Positions 34,391-43,722 are shown, numbered from the stretch's first letter. The stretch: 64,000 bases of DNA from Lachnospiraceae bacterium A4 (GCA_000403215.2 KE159560.1:415269-479268), one strand, 5' to 3'. Notes: generated by a model not told the origin, from the letters alone. Made by a program: numbers and translations.

Positions 34391-34867
34391 TTATTCAAAC
34401 TCACCGACGATGCTTCCTTTTTGGATGATATGCCTTTCAGCCTTTTTCAGAAAACTTCTTTTCATAGAGTTGACACTTATATTTATTTCACAATCCAGGG
34501 AATAGACTGTAAAACGGTAAGTATGCTTTTTCCCTTTCGGTGGCTTCGGCCCTGCATAACGGTGCAGGCCATATCCTATCCCCTGGCGGGCATTCCCCAA
34601 CATTGGCACAGCCTTGCCTGCAGGAATATTTTTCTTTATTCTGTCAGTGGCAGGAATGTTCCATATAACCCAATGCGTAAAATCCTTAATTGGGTGTGAT
34701 ACATCTTCCAATGTAACAGCGAGGGTTTTCGCATTCGGTGATAGATTCTTAATTATAAATTCCGGCGATATGTTCTTCCCCCGCCCGGTATATTCAATGG
34801 GAAATTTGCTTCCGTTATCTATGTCAATGCACTCGAATTCCAAAACAGTATAACTCATACTTTCCAT
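34391..34867 (-). CDS. YbhB/YbcL-family (PEBP) protein
   Basis: 158 aa. Phosphatidylethanolamine-binding fold signatures: NISPEFIIKNLSPNAKTLAV near residue 35, DFTHWVIWNIPA around 63-75, GIGYGLHRYAGPKPPKGKKH with the GxYxGPxPP-type loop, and HTYRFTVYSLD. The start at ATG 34867 overlaps the TetR stop. The bacterial role is uncertain (Raf-kinase-inhibitor-like in name only). Confidence 0.88.
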   Translation of the reverse strand: MESMSYTVLEFECIDIDNGSKFPIEYTGRGKNISPEFIIKNLSPNAKTLAVTLEDVSHPIKDFTHWVIWNIPATDRIKKNIPAGKAVPMLGNARQGIGYGLHRYAGPKPPKGKKHTYRFTVYSLDCEINISVNSMKRSFLKKAERHIIQKGSIVGEFE

Positions 34868-35445
34868 CACGCATCCTTCCTTCCAAGTTCTGTCTTTAAT
34901 GGCTCAATCAATGCCTTAATCATGTAGGAATAACTTTCGTCAGCGTCTACGGCAGTTCCAAAAAAGCCCGCCTCTTCCAATGTAACAAATCCGTGCATGG
35001 CACTGCGTATTGTCCTGCTAAAATGAATGATATCATCTTCTGATAAACCGCAGGCTTCCAATACAGGATATAAGCTGTGTACAAGGCTTTGCCCTTTTTC
35101 AATTAAGTCAGAACTTCCTGTAGAAGGAATTTTGACAATTGTTTTATATAATTCTGGATTTTGTTTTGCAAATTTCCGATACCCTATTGCTATATGGTAA
35201 AGCGTATCAAAAGGCAATGCATCTTCTGTACCGCTATATAACTGTCCTGCCATTCTTTCAAATGCAAGCTGTCCGATATTAGAAGTCAGCTCTGACAGAC
35301 TGCTGATATGATTATATAAAGATGCCGTTTTCACACCTAATCTATCCGCCAGTTCCCGAAGCGAAAACTGGTCAAATCCCCTTTCAGCAATAAGCTCGGC
35401 AGCAACCTCCACGATACGGTCTGTATTCAGTCCTTTTCTTGCCAC
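34867..35445 (-). CDS. TetR/AcrR-family regulator (WHG-type C-terminal domain)
   Basis: 192 aa from GTG 35445 (GGAGGTGATTTCT upstream), preferred over ATG 35460, which lies inside that site. The HTH ELIAERGFDQFSLRELADRLGVKTASLYNHI is clear. The C-terminal part ends HGFVTLEEAGFFG, as in the WHG subgroup. Two perfect dyads upstream (35459, 35485) are its likely operators. Forms an operon with the PEBP gene. Confidence 0.9.
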   Translation of the reverse strand: MARKGLNTDRIVEVAAELIAERGFDQFSLRELADRLGVKTASLYNHISSLSELTSNIGQLAFERMAGQLYSGTEDALPFDTLYHIAIGYRKFAKQNPELYKTIVKIPSTGSSDLIEKGQSLVHSLYPVLEACGLSEDDIIHFSRTIRSAMHGFVTLEEAGFFGTAVDADESYSYMIKALIEPLKTELGRKDA

Positions 35446-35458
35446 AGAAATCACCTCC

Positions 35459-35503
35459 ATAACTAATAATATTAGTTATATTATAAACTAATGATGTTAG
35501 TTT
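35459..35503 (-). promoter_or_regulatory. Two TAACTAA...TTAGTTA operators for the TetR protein
   Basis: ATAACTAATA-A-TATTAGTTAT (35459-35479) is a perfect dyad. AAACTAATGATGTTAGTTT (35485-35503) repeats the half-site 25 bp further. They lie right before the TetR start, so autorepression is expected. Confidence 0.75.
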
Positions 35504-35559
35504 TTCAATTCCTTTTGCCAGAAACAAGCGTACATAAAAAACTCGCTGTTTTTGGGTAT

Positions 35560-35720
35560 TGGTATTCTTTCATTGCCAGATAGCGGCATCAAAAACGCAA
35601 AAAAGAGAGGTCCACCAACCACTCTATTTATTTTAAGGAACTGTGATGAAATTACTTGTGACAAGTAATTGTCATGAGTAATTTCTGAACAGTTCCTAAG
35701 ACTTTCTTCAATACTTTTGC
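35560..35720. repeat. Remnant of the 454-bp repeat, interrupted
   Basis: GCGGCATCAAAAACGCAAAAAA, GAGAGGTCCACCAACCACTC and TTCTTCAATACTTTTGCCTG match the middle and right of the 454-bp repeat. The two parts are split by the palindromic element at 35635-35698. Confidence 0.65.
35635..35698. mobile_element. MITE-like palindromic element, 64 bp
   Basis: Ends AAGGAACTGT and ACAGTTCCTA are inverted. Inside, GAAATTACTTGT and ACAAGTAATT/GAGTAATTTC are also inverted, giving one long hairpin. No coding capacity. A 53-bp relative is at 49733-49785, and joined ends occur at 32597 and 33676. Insertion into the 454-bp-type repeat supports mobility. Confidence 0.65.
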
Positions 35721-35823
35721 CTGTTAGGAATTGTAGGAAAATAAATGATGCAGGTTGCGCAGGATATTTCTTCGAAGTGAAATTGCTAAAGCAATTGTCA
35801 AAAAACCCATGACAATCCTTCCG

Positions 35824-35985
35824 TCACCCGGAATCTGATCCGCTTCCCTGTTCAATTCTTTTTTCACATTGGCGGATAATCGAATCATTTAATTGCTGAC
35901 TGGGTTCCTGTTGTACTCTAAGTGCTTTTTGGAGCAACAGCTCTATCTCAATTTTGGCGCTACCGCCTTTTTTATTGTTCTTCAC
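35824..35985 (-). pseudogene. Fragment resembling an anti-sigma factor N-terminus
   Basis: GTG start behind AGAGAGGAG; reads VKNNKKGGSAKIEIELLLQK ALR... and QLNDSIIRQCEKRIEQ, stopping at TGA after 53 codons. Upstream in frame, LLDDDYQESLAQRIAEGISNEIK looks like the tail of a sigma-factor-type gene. The combination resembles clostridial ECF sigma/anti-sigma junctions, but both genes are cut short. Confidence 0.4.
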
Positions 35986-36144
35986 AGATTCTCTCCTCTC
36001 TTTATTTCATTGGAAATTCCTTCTGCAATTCTCTGTGCCAAACTTTCCTGATAATCGTCATCCAACAGCTTTTGACTCTCAGAATTGCATATCTCGTTTC
36101 AATATCCTCACTTAGGAACTGCGTTGGCTCGCTGCTCGCGGGAA

Positions 36145-38154
36145 TCAATGGCTTTTTGGTAAAACGATTTCCTCACCACTTTCTTTTGATAACACATAAA
36201 TATTTCCTGTATCACAGGTAACCGACATTGCAGGTATATGACTGATCAATTCCTTGTTATTCCCGTCCTTGCCGCAGGAATACAAGTCTCCGCCGTCCGT
36301 TCTGGAAATATAATAGATTGACTGCTCATCCATGCAGAAATCATATGCAACTATATTTTCATATGTGTAAGTTTCATTACCGGAAACGTCATATCTTGTT
36401 AAAACCCCCTGTTCATTTTTGTAAAAGATGCTTTCCCCATCGAATGAAATATTACCGTTTACAGGAATGTCGAGCTTTACAGTTTTTCTGGTATACCGGT
36501 TTACTTTTGTTATGCCATCATTGCCTATGAAAAACAGGTTATCGTCATTCAGGAAAAAAGCGTGGTGAAAATCCAGGAACTTCCATTTATCCCCCGTTTC
36601 ATAGTCAATGCCCAAAAGAGAACGCCCGGAATTAGTCATCTGCTCAAAGATTGTTTTTTCCTCAAAGGTATTCAGATTCAACTCCACAACCGACACTTTC
36701 GTTACATTGCTGTTATAGTTTCCCACCCGGTTGACATAGCTTTCCATAACCGATGTGGTGTAATACAGATATGGCGGACACACATAAAACGCACATATTT
36801 CTTCTTCATCAGAAAATATCCCAAACATAGGAGAACGTGCTAAAGGATATGTTTCCCCCGTGGAAGTATTTTTGAGAGAATAATCAAAATTCCCTGCATC
36901 CCGTATGATTTCATAACCCATACAGTCATAGCCTGCCGATGAATTATAGACAACGCTTCCCGTTTTTCCACGGCCTGAACATCCCGTCACTGCCAATGTC
37001 AGGCCAAACATGACAGCGAAAGCCGCCCCACGCTTCTTTTGCCCTGGTTTCATCAGCCATCTGTTAGAATTGCGCCGTAAAATCCAGACAACGGCCAAAG
37101 TACACAAAAGCACGGATACAAAGAGCAAGGTCAATAGCGTAACCGTACCAACCTCCGCAAAAATAATTTTCTCATCTCCCGTCAGGGCATCGCTCATAAC
37201 AATATCCCCTGCAAAAAAGTCAGTTCCAAGCAGAAACGGCAGCGGCAGCGGCAGACGGTAAATGCCGGTTTTCGATAAGCCTATATAGGGAATCATCACG
37301 GACACCGCACCAGTCAGCAGGGTGACCGCATACTTTTTTGCCAAAACGGAAATGAACATCAGGAGTATCGTAAGAAACACACCGCCAAACATCCGGAGCA
37401 GCCCTATAGATACATATCCCTCCAGCAGCGACATACTCTTGCTGCTGCCTGCAAAGTAACGGATGCTCTGAATCGGATAATCCCCATCCGGCAGTCCGTA
37501 TTTGAACCTGTAAAATCCGTATTCAATAAGCGAAATGCAAAGCGACAGGAAGAGGACAACCGTGGTAATAATGAGCAGCTTATACAGAGCGCTTTTTCGC
37601 CCCTCCCTTGCAGTCAGGATCAGGGTGTCCATCTGGCAGCTGTACTCAGAACAGAAAACAGGCGTAACAATCAGCAAAATGCCAAGGAAGAGAATGAAAT
37701 GAAGCGTACCTTTGCCAAGAAGCCCCATCCATCCGTTTGTCTGAAGAAAACAGCGGTTCCCCGCATTTTCGCAGATATAGAGATATTGCTGATAGATAAC
37801 CTCAAATCCATTTTGACGCTCCAGAACCTTCTCTATTTCCCGGCTCTCTTTTTTATATTCACTTTCACTGATCTTCCCGTCATAGTAGTTCTCCAAAAGG
37901 CTGTTCTGACTCTCCTTCGCTTTTGCAATCCTCTCTGCCTCCTGCTCCAGATAAAGGGAAGATTCCTCGGTGCAGTATCCGTTTACCTTTTCCAGATACC
38001 ATTCATATTCATTTTTATACCGCTCCATCGCACTGTCATAAGGGTTGTCGGACAAGGCAAGCCAGACCGTGCCAAAGAGCAGGACAAGGGCAATATAGAA
38101 CAGCCCCCTTTGCCGGAGCATAATCTTTTTTACTTCGTACATAAATCCAGACAT
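36145..38154 (-). CDS. ABC-2-type permease fused to a propeller-like domain
   Basis: 669 aa from ATG 38154 (GGAAAGGAGG upstream). One N-terminal helix, a charged extracytoplasmic segment (about 35-150), then about five helices up to about residue 375. After a helix and Cys (LTLAVTGCSGRG, about 385) comes a 280-residue region of short beta repeats (for example NLFFIGNDGITKVNRYTRKT, QSIYYISRTDGGDLYSCGKD), like DUF5050/beta-propeller folds. Permease and ligand-binding lipoprotein-like part in one chain is unusual. Last gene of the ABC operon. Confidence 0.8.
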   Translation of the reverse strand: MSGFMYEVKKIMLRQRGLFYIALVLLFGTVWLALSDNPYDSAMERYKNEYEWYLEKVNGYCTEESSLYLEQEAERIAKAKESQNSLLENYYDGKISESEYKKESREIEKVLERQNGFEVIYQQYLYICENAGNRCFLQTNGWMGLLGKGTLHFILFLGILLIVTPVFCSEYSCQMDTLILTAREGRKSALYKLLIITTVVLFLSLCISLIEYGFYRFKYGLPDGDYPIQSIRYFAGSSKSMSLLEGYVSIGLLRMFGGVFLTILLMFISVLAKKYAVTLLTGAVSVMIPYIGLSKTGIYRLPLPLPFLLGTDFFAGDIVMSDALTGDEKIIFAEVGTVTLLTLLFVSVLLCTLAVVWILRRNSNRWLMKPGQKKRGAAFAVMFGLTLAVTGCSGRGKTGSVVYNSSAGYDCMGYEIIRDAGNFDYSLKNTSTGETYPLARSPMFGIFSDEEEICAFYVCPPYLYYTTSVMESYVNRVGNYNSNVTKVSVVELNLNTFEEKTIFEQMTNSGRSLLGIDYETGDKWKFLDFHHAFFLNDDNLFFIGNDGITKVNRYTRKTVKLDIPVNGNISFDGESIFYKNEQGVLTRYDVSGNETYTYENIVAYDFCMDEQSIYYISRTDGGDLYSCGKDGNNKELISHIPAMSVTCDTGNIYVLSKESGEEIVLPKSH

Positions 38155-39371
38155 TTTATCCTCCTTTCCCGGCAATAAGCGTTCCTTTTAGAAAGCATCA
38201 TCATTGCCGTTATGGAAACCACCCCTACGGTTATGTTAAAAATAATTGCTGCCTGGAAACTCTGTACCGGATATCCTGCAAAACCAATAAACTCGGTCTT
38301 GCCAAATAGTATGCGGTTAGCAAGCAGCGAATACGGGTTTATGATTTTGAGCCAGATATTACTGAAACAGCTCTGTGACGCACCTGTAATAATGAAACAC
38401 AGGGCAACTCCGAAATCAGCGACAAACGGAACAAGGGCACTGTGCCCAAACAAGGAAATCAATAGAAACACCATGCTCATCGTCCATACGCCGACTGCCC
38501 TTATCACTGCGGACAGAATCGCATATTGCCACAAATTACAGTTTACCGCAGCCGTGCTGAAATTGCTGACAGCATACAGCGGTAGATTTCCTCCTTCCGC
38601 CGTTCCGAAGAAATACGCAAAACCAATATAATCCACAACAGAAAACCATATGGCTACACTGATTACAAACAAAGAAGCCGCAGCAATTTTAGCAAATGTG
38701 GTCTTTTTACCGCCGCCCGAATTTGTCAGCAGCAGCATATCCATCTGTGTTTCCTTTTCGCAGACAAAGGTACTGACAACCCCGTACAGACAAAGAAATA
38801 AAACCAATATGCCCGAAAAATCATAGTTCAGATAATAGTTATACATCTCCTCATAGGCAAAGGCTTTTATGCTCCGTCCGGAATAAAGGTTATAGATCAC
38901 ACTGTTTTTACGTGCTTCATAAGTCTGCCCTCGTTCTTTGTAAACAGCGGCATTTTCCTTTGCCCTCTCTGCCACTTGAAGCGCATAAGTCCGATAATGA
39001 TAGAAATATTCCATAGGCTCCACATAGTATTTATCCAAGATATTCCGGTCGCTGTATATATTCCCCGTCATCATATCCGGATTGTCTTTGGCTGTGCTTG
39101 CTGTCATATCAGCCGTAGCGTCTGCTAACGGCTGATATATGGAAAGAAGATGATTAATTTTTTCAGCAGTAATCTCCCCTCTGTAATCCTCATAAAGCTG
39201 CCAATACACGCTGTTCCAACTGCGGCTGTCATTTCCGTCCGCCAGATAGGAATACGAGTGGAATTCGCTGTTTATCTTGAACAGGTTTATTACACTAAAC
39301 AATATGAGCACAACAAGTATTGACCGCTTGCAGAATAATTTGTAAAATTCATATTTGATTAAGCGTGTCAT
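38130..39371 (-). CDS. ABC-2-type transporter permease
   Basis: 413 aa. Start MTRLIKYEFYKLFCKRSILV with the first helix at about 15-30, an extracytoplasmic loop of about 150 residues rich in Tyr and Asp, then five or so helices (FSGILVLFLCLYGVVSTFVC ... AAIIFNITVGVVSITAMMML). The motif C-E-K-E-T-Q-M-D-M-L-L-L-T is shared with the partner permease (Q-M-D-T-L-I-L-T). Overlaps the ATPase gene at its start and the next permease at its end, so tightly coupled. Confidence 0.85.
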   Translation of the reverse strand: MTRLIKYEFYKLFCKRSILVVLILFSVINLFKINSEFHSYSYLADGNDSRSWNSVYWQLYEDYRGEITAEKINHLLSIYQPLADATADMTASTAKDNPDMMTGNIYSDRNILDKYYVEPMEYFYHYRTYALQVAERAKENAAVYKERGQTYEARKNSVIYNLYSGRSIKAFAYEEMYNYYLNYDFSGILVLFLCLYGVVSTFVCEKETQMDMLLLTNSGGGKKTTFAKIAAASLFVISVAIWFSVVDYIGFAYFFGTAEGGNLPLYAVSNFSTAAVNCNLWQYAILSAVIRAVGVWTMSMVFLLISLFGHSALVPFVADFGVALCFIITGASQSCFSNIWLKIINPYSLLANRILFGKTEFIGFAGYPVQSFQAAIIFNITVGVVSITAMMMLSKRNAYCRERRIKCLDLCTK

Positions 39372-40273
39372 GTTATCTCTCCCTGCCCGCGGAAGTAATA
39401 CAGAAATACATCTTCCAAGTTAGGGGAAACCTTTACTGCGTCTGAAGCAGGCAGCATATCGCTTACGATTCTTACTAAAAAGCATTCCCCCTGCTGTTTC
39501 ATATTGCTGACATAATATTGGCTGCCAAGTCTGGCAGCGTCTTCCCCGTTTACTGTCACCTCCCACACTTTCCCATAGATATTCTGTTCTAATGTGTCGG
39601 TAGTTCCCTGGGTTATTAAGGAGCCTTCCTTTAAGATCATAATCTCCTTTGCGATACACTCCACATCGGAAACGATATGGGTGGCCAGCAAAACTGTCCG
39701 CCCCTGTGCGAATTTTGAGATCAGGTTGCGGAAGCGGATACGTTCACTGGGATCAAGCCCTGCTGTCGGCTCATCCAAAATAAGAATTTCAGGATCGCCC
39801 AGCATCGCCTGGACAATGCCGACCCTCTGCCGCATACCACCGGAAAGAGCGCCAATCTTTTTCTCTTTAGCATCTGAAAGGTTGACAATGTCCAGAAGCT
39901 CCAAAGCCCGTCTTTTTCCCTGTTCGTCAGGGATTCCTTTCAACGCACACATATACAGCAGAAAATCCATCACTGTAAATTCCCGGTAGAAAATAGGATA
40001 TTGCGGCATATATCCGATTTTTGACAGGAAATCCTTCCCCAGTGTCCTTGCATCCTGTCCGTCAATCAAAACCGTTCCGCCATCGCTTCCCAAAATACCC
40101 ACAAATATATTGATCAATGTCGTCTTTCCCGCACCGTTAGCGCCCAAAAGCCCATAGACACCCCCCGTAAGTTCCGTGGTAAAATCCTTTAAGGCATATA
40201 TGCCTTTGGCATACTTGCCCAGGGCAGACATGCCCTTGTACTGCTTTGAAATATTTCGCAATGATATTTTCAT
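39368..40273 (-). CDS. ABC transporter ATPase
   Basis: 301 aa. Walker A GANGAGKT (about 44-51), Q-loop PQYPIFYREFTVMDFL, signature LSGGMRQR, Walker B ILILDEPTAGLDP and H-loop LLATHI. The CcmA/NatA-like class that drives ABC-2 exporters. The C-terminal 80 residues form an extra beta-rich region. It lies between the lipoprotein gene and the two permeases with 4-bp overlaps on both sides. Confidence 0.92.
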   Translation of the reverse strand: MKISLRNISKQYKGMSALGKYAKGIYALKDFTTELTGGVYGLLGANGAGKTTLINIFVGILGSDGGTVLIDGQDARTLGKDFLSKIGYMPQYPIFYREFTVMDFLLYMCALKGIPDEQGKRRALELLDIVNLSDAKEKKIGALSGGMRQRVGIVQAMLGDPEILILDEPTAGLDPSERIRFRNLISKFAQGRTVLLATHIVSDVECIAKEIMILKEGSLITQGTTDTLEQNIYGKVWEVTVNGEDAARLGSQYYVSNMKQQGECFLVRIVSDMLPASDAVKVSPNLEDVFLYYFRGQGEIT

Positions 40274-41538
40274 AGGGAATTACCCGCAAAGCTAAAGGTT
40301 GTTATCAAGGTGCTTACCTCGTCAATACCCCGTCCAAGCACAACAATACAGGTGCCGGACTCATCTAAAATCAATATCTGAGGGATACGCATGAAATAGG
40401 TGCTGTTGCTGTCCTGAACGGTTTCCGTATGGATTTTTTTCCCCGATGCCGTATCATAAATATTGATTGTAACACTGTTTTTTTTCAAAATAGCAGTAGC
40501 CACATATTTTCCCTGCCCGGAGCAGTAAACACCGTCTTTTCCCTCACTGCGGCTTGAGAACGACATCGTTTTTTCTGTATTGGATATGGTATCAAGCATC
40601 AGCAGGGTTCCATTATTTTTATCAAAACTCTGGGGCATAAAAAGCAGGTTTCCGCCCTTTTGCACTTCTTCCGTATCCACTTTATAATCCCCCTTTTTGG
40701 TAATCGTGAGATTTGCGCTGTCAGTGGATACTGTACCATAAACACTGACCCCCTCTCCGCCAATGGAGGTATCTGTAGCCATGCCTACATAGACTAAAGT
40801 GTTGTTCCCAGTAAAGGTAAGGCTGTCCATAGTTACAATCTGCATATTACCTACCGTGCCTTTTTCGGAATAGTTCAGAATGGTACGAACCTTCCGGGAA
40901 GAAACATCATAAAGGTAAAGCCCCGAAAGTCCGCCGAAAGCAACTTGTTTTCCGTCCTGTGAAACAGCGATCCCTGTGATCTGCACAATAAAATCATCAC
41001 TTAATAATCCGCTAAAGGAAATGGTATCCTGAATAGCAAAGTCCTTATTCAGTATGTATCCATTGATACCACCGCTTTCTGATGTAGCAAATGAACCGTT
41101 GCTGCTGCCAGCCTTTCCCTGACCCACAACAAAGTAGCCGTCTGTAAAGGTCTGTACGCATAAGTCTTCCATAGAAATATCCGCACTTGCGATTGTTTCG
41201 CCTTTCCCTGTATCGCAAAGATAAAGTTTATCCGCCGCAACGATAATCCGGCTTCCACCGGCATAATAGCAGCCGCTGACCTTTCCTGAAAAAGCGGAAT
41301 CCTTAACCGTGCTGACCGCCATCATATTTTTATCTGTACCGTTATCCTGCAAATTAATCACGTTTATGTTGCTGCTTTCATTTCCGGTATTTTCCGATAA
41401 ATCATTTTCTTCGGATTGCGGATCCATGTTTATGGCTCCATATTCAGAGCTGTTCCCATTCTCCTGTCTGTTCCCGCAGGCCGACAGATTAAGAGCCAAA
41501 GCAAGCATAAGTATCATACACATCCATTTTGTTTTCAT
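40270..41538 (-). CDS. Lipoprotein with WD40/YncE-like repeats
   Basis: 422 aa. Signal peptide MKTKWMCMILMLALALNLSA then Cys (lipobox LSAC). An Asn/Ser/Glu-rich linker leads to a repeated beta pattern with TGIAVSQDGKQVAFGGLSGL, YLYDVSSRKVRTILN and NIYDTASGKKIHTETV, typical of seven-bladed propeller proteins. Likely a surface component of the ABC operon, perhaps substrate capture or assembly (inference). Confidence 0.82.
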   Translation of the reverse strand: MKTKWMCMILMLALALNLSACGNRQENGNSSEYGAINMDPQSEENDLSENTGNESSNINVINLQDNGTDKNMMAVSTVKDSAFSGKVSGCYYAGGSRIIVAADKLYLCDTGKGETIASADISMEDLCVQTFTDGYFVVGQGKAGSSNGSFATSESGGINGYILNKDFAIQDTISFSGLLSDDFIVQITGIAVSQDGKQVAFGGLSGLYLYDVSSRKVRTILNYSEKGTVGNMQIVTMDSLTFTGNNTLVYVGMATDTSIGGEGVSVYGTVSTDSANLTITKKGDYKVDTEEVQKGGNLLFMPQSFDKNNGTLLMLDTISNTEKTMSFSSRSEGKDGVYCSGQGKYVATAILKKNSVTINIYDTASGKKIHTETVQDSNSTYFMRIPQILILDESGTCIVVLGRGIDEVSTLITTFSFAGNSL

Positions 41539-41540
41539 TT

Positions 41541-42578
41541 TTAGTCCTCCTTGTATAATAAAATTGAACCTGTTTTACTTGTAACTGAATTTCCGTCCGC
41601 TGCGACGGCTGTCGCATAAAAAGTATTGAAACCATCCAGCTTAGCGGTATCTATGGTTGCTTCAATGATCCACACATTTCCTTTGCTTAATGTGACATCA
41701 CAGGAAACCGCTCCATCAAAAGATATAGGCTTATGGTTTAAGAAAAATGATATGCCATATTTTGCGCCTGGCGTTCCACAAAGGGTGTAGCGCACGGTAA
41801 GCGTATCTTTCCCGGTAAGGTTGATATTGTCATACACCACCTCGCCGTCATAGACAAGCGTCCAATAGACACTGTTATCCAAGGTGTCCATCGTAACGTC
41901 ATTCCATCCTGCTCTCACAAGCTCATTCTCAATAAAAGAAGAAGTGACTTTTTCCTCTGAAATGCTGACATCACGAAAAGCAGTGATACTTTCTCCATTC
42001 ATGCTGTCATTTTCCGGAGCATCCTCATTAAAGTGCAGTTTCAGCACCCTTTCAAAACTCTGATGATACCAGCCATAGCTTGAGGTTTCTTTCATATCAG
42101 GCTGGAAATCGGGCCTGGTGACGCTCACGACCGTCATATTCAGGGTATCACCCTTTTTCCCTGTGTCCGGTGTGAACACAAAGGAAAATTTCTCCTCGTG
42201 CTTTTCTGATGTCCGAAAGCAGTGGAGATACTCATATTCCGCTCCCGTGTCGTTCACCTTGTAGGCTTGCGGCTTTCCGTCCAAAAAAAGCAGGAAGCCA
42301 ATGCTGTCCAATTTCCCTTCTGACACAAACTGATAGTCCAGGACAAATTCTCCGCCATGATACTCATAAGGCAAAACACTCTGATCATCCGCTCTGGCGG
42401 GACTGGCTTCCCCATGGCTGAGAAACCCTAAATCTCCGTCCTCCTGCGCCCCGGCGAATGGGTCTTCTTCTACAGTTTGCGGTGGGGCATTCTCGTCCGC
42501 AATGTTATAATTTCCGCAGGCCGCCACAGCAAATGACAAACCAAAAATCATAGCTAATGATAAGAATCTCTTTCGCAT
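41541..42578 (-). CDS. Lipoprotein, first gene of the ABC operon
   Basis: 345 aa. Signal peptide MRKRFLSLAMIFGLSFAVAA then Cys (VAAC). An acidic linker leads to two beta-rich halves (HGGEFVLDYQFVSEGKLDSI; MDTLDNSVYWTLVYDGEVVY ... DTLTVRYTLCGTPGAKYGIS) resembling Ig-like folds. Starts with a good AGGAGG site, 2 bp before the second lipoprotein gene. Function within the exporter is not known. Confidence 0.82.
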   Translation of the reverse strand: MRKRFLSLAMIFGLSFAVAACGNYNIADENAPPQTVEEDPFAGAQEDGDLGFLSHGEASPARADDQSVLPYEYHGGEFVLDYQFVSEGKLDSIGFLLFLDGKPQAYKVNDTGAEYEYLHCFRTSEKHEEKFSFVFTPDTGKKGDTLNMTVVSVTRPDFQPDMKETSSYGWYHQSFERVLKLHFNEDAPENDSMNGESITAFRDVSISEEKVTSSFIENELVRAGWNDVTMDTLDNSVYWTLVYDGEVVYDNINLTGKDTLTVRYTLCGTPGAKYGISFFLNHKPISFDGAVSCDVTLSKGNVWIIEATIDTAKLDGFNTFYATAVAADGNSVTSKTGSILLYKED

Positions 42579-42766
42579 CGTCTATCCTCCTACTTGTTTT
42601 AGATTCGTCTTTCATTATAAAAGCCAAAAGTCAAAATATGGTCAAGGAATAGAAAAAAATTTGCGGAGAAACAGCTTCGTTCTTTACATAAAGAGAGCCA
42701 ACAAACTGTAATTTCTCACAAGTCTGTTGACTCTGGACGCAGTGATTCTGCCTGGAAAACTGGAAG
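42579..42766. other. Upstream region of the ABC operon
   Basis: AT-rich promoter region with no gene. TTCATTATAAAAG (about 42611-42623) could hold a -10 box. The end of the immunity-like array (GCCTGGAAAACTGGAAGTTA) begins at about 42750. Confidence 0.4.
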
Positions 42767-42946
42767 TTATCGAGTGATGACAGGTTTCCCATCAGCATCT
42801 AATAAAGGAGTCAATCCTCCTGCATATCCCGACTGGACAAAAAGATAATTCACGCCTGTTTCCTTATCAACGAGTACAAATTCTAATCCTTTAATAAGCG
42901 GACTACCCTGTTTGTATACGATTTCGAATCGATTCTCATTACTCAT
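42767..42946 (-). CDS. DUF6440-like small protein
   Basis: 59 aa from ATG 42946 (GGAGGGATTTAA upstream). The order RFEIVYKQG...VDKETGVNYLFVQSGYAGGL then TPLLDADGKPV matches the small family I know as DUF6440. Cytosolic; function unknown. First of four small genes with similar spacers (AAATCCCGATTT). Confidence 0.75.
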   Translation of the reverse strand: MSNENRFEIVYKQGSPLIKGLEFVLVDKETGVNYLFVQSGYAGGLTPLLDADGKPVITR

Positions 42947-43015
42947 TTAAATCCCTCCATATAAATCCCGATTTTTCGCTTTCTTTATCTGCTCAATAAA
43001 GTGGAACTTGAACTT

Positions 43016-43432
43016 TTATATATTTACATCAAATACCGCCTTTATTTGTCCATTCTCTATGAAAAACTCTATTTCAAACCAAAAATCCAACTCTTCTCCA
43101 AAACTCGTTGGCCTGTAACACACTATATCCCTATTATCACTTTCAAGCCTTGCTTCATCCATAGCATCTATATCCTCCATACAGGATTTTTGAAAATGGT
43201 CTACCACAAACTTTTTATCTTCATATTCTTCCCACATAGCCAATTGCTCAACTAACCATTTTCCAAATCCCAAGCAGGCATTTTCTGATGTCTGTTCTGT
43301 GTCAATAAAAGAGGCCCATGAAGATTTCGGTGGAATACTGGATACAAGTTTTGTATATTCTTTGTCTGCAATAGTATCTACCATTAACTTAATCAATTCC
43401 TGTGCTTTTGTTTTAAATTCCGATTCTATCAT
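43016..43432 (-). CDS. Immunity-like small protein, 138 aa
   Basis: MIESEFKTKAQELIKLMVDT at the start, an acidic Trp-rich body (LGFGKWLVEQLAMWEEYEDK) and DFWFEIEFFIENGQIKAVFD at the end. Soluble, acidic, single domain, no catalytic signature: the profile of immunity proteins of polymorphic toxins. The name is inferred from the neighbours and composition only. Confidence 0.55.
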   Translation of the reverse strand: MIESEFKTKAQELIKLMVDTIADKEYTKLVSSIPPKSSWASFIDTEQTSENACLGFGKWLVEQLAMWEEYEDKKFVVDHFQKSCMEDIDAMDEARLESDNRDIVCYRPTSFGEELDFWFEIEFFIENGQIKAVFDVNI

Positions 43433-43458
43433 TTTATCTCTCCTCCTTAAATCCCGAT

Positions 43459-43722
43459 TTACAATAATAGTTTATCTACCTGCCAGATTATTTCTTGCTC
43501 AGATATATCATATGGCATTGGGGCAATATCTTCAAAACAGTAATTTGAAGCATAAGAATGATTATCAGTCCACTCTAATACCCAAAAGTCTGTTAATGTA
43601 GATACTTTAAAAAATTTTCCGTTCATTGTCCAACAAATACCTGACGGATATAATTCTAATTGCTTTGCACCAAGTTCACGGAACCTATTTTCGACAACTG
43701 CTTTTATATCTGCTTTTTTCAT
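43459..43722 (-). CDS. Immunity-like small protein, 87 aa
   Basis: Start ATG 43722 (GGAAGGTG upstream; MKKADIKAVVENRF). It continues KQLELYPSGICWTMNGKFFK and WVLEWTDNHSYASNYCFED. Acidic and aromatic, no signal peptide. Part of the same array. Confidence 0.55.
   Translation of the reverse strand: MKKADIKAVVENRFRELGAKQLELYPSGICWTMNGKFFKVSTLTDFWVLEWTDNHSYASNYCFEDIAPMPYDISEQEIIWQVDKLLL

Noticed and set aside
35739-35823. 28-aa minus-strand peptide MGFLTIALAISLRRN
   Set aside because: Short, no good site upstream, and it lies in a region of gene fragments; not enough support to call a gene.
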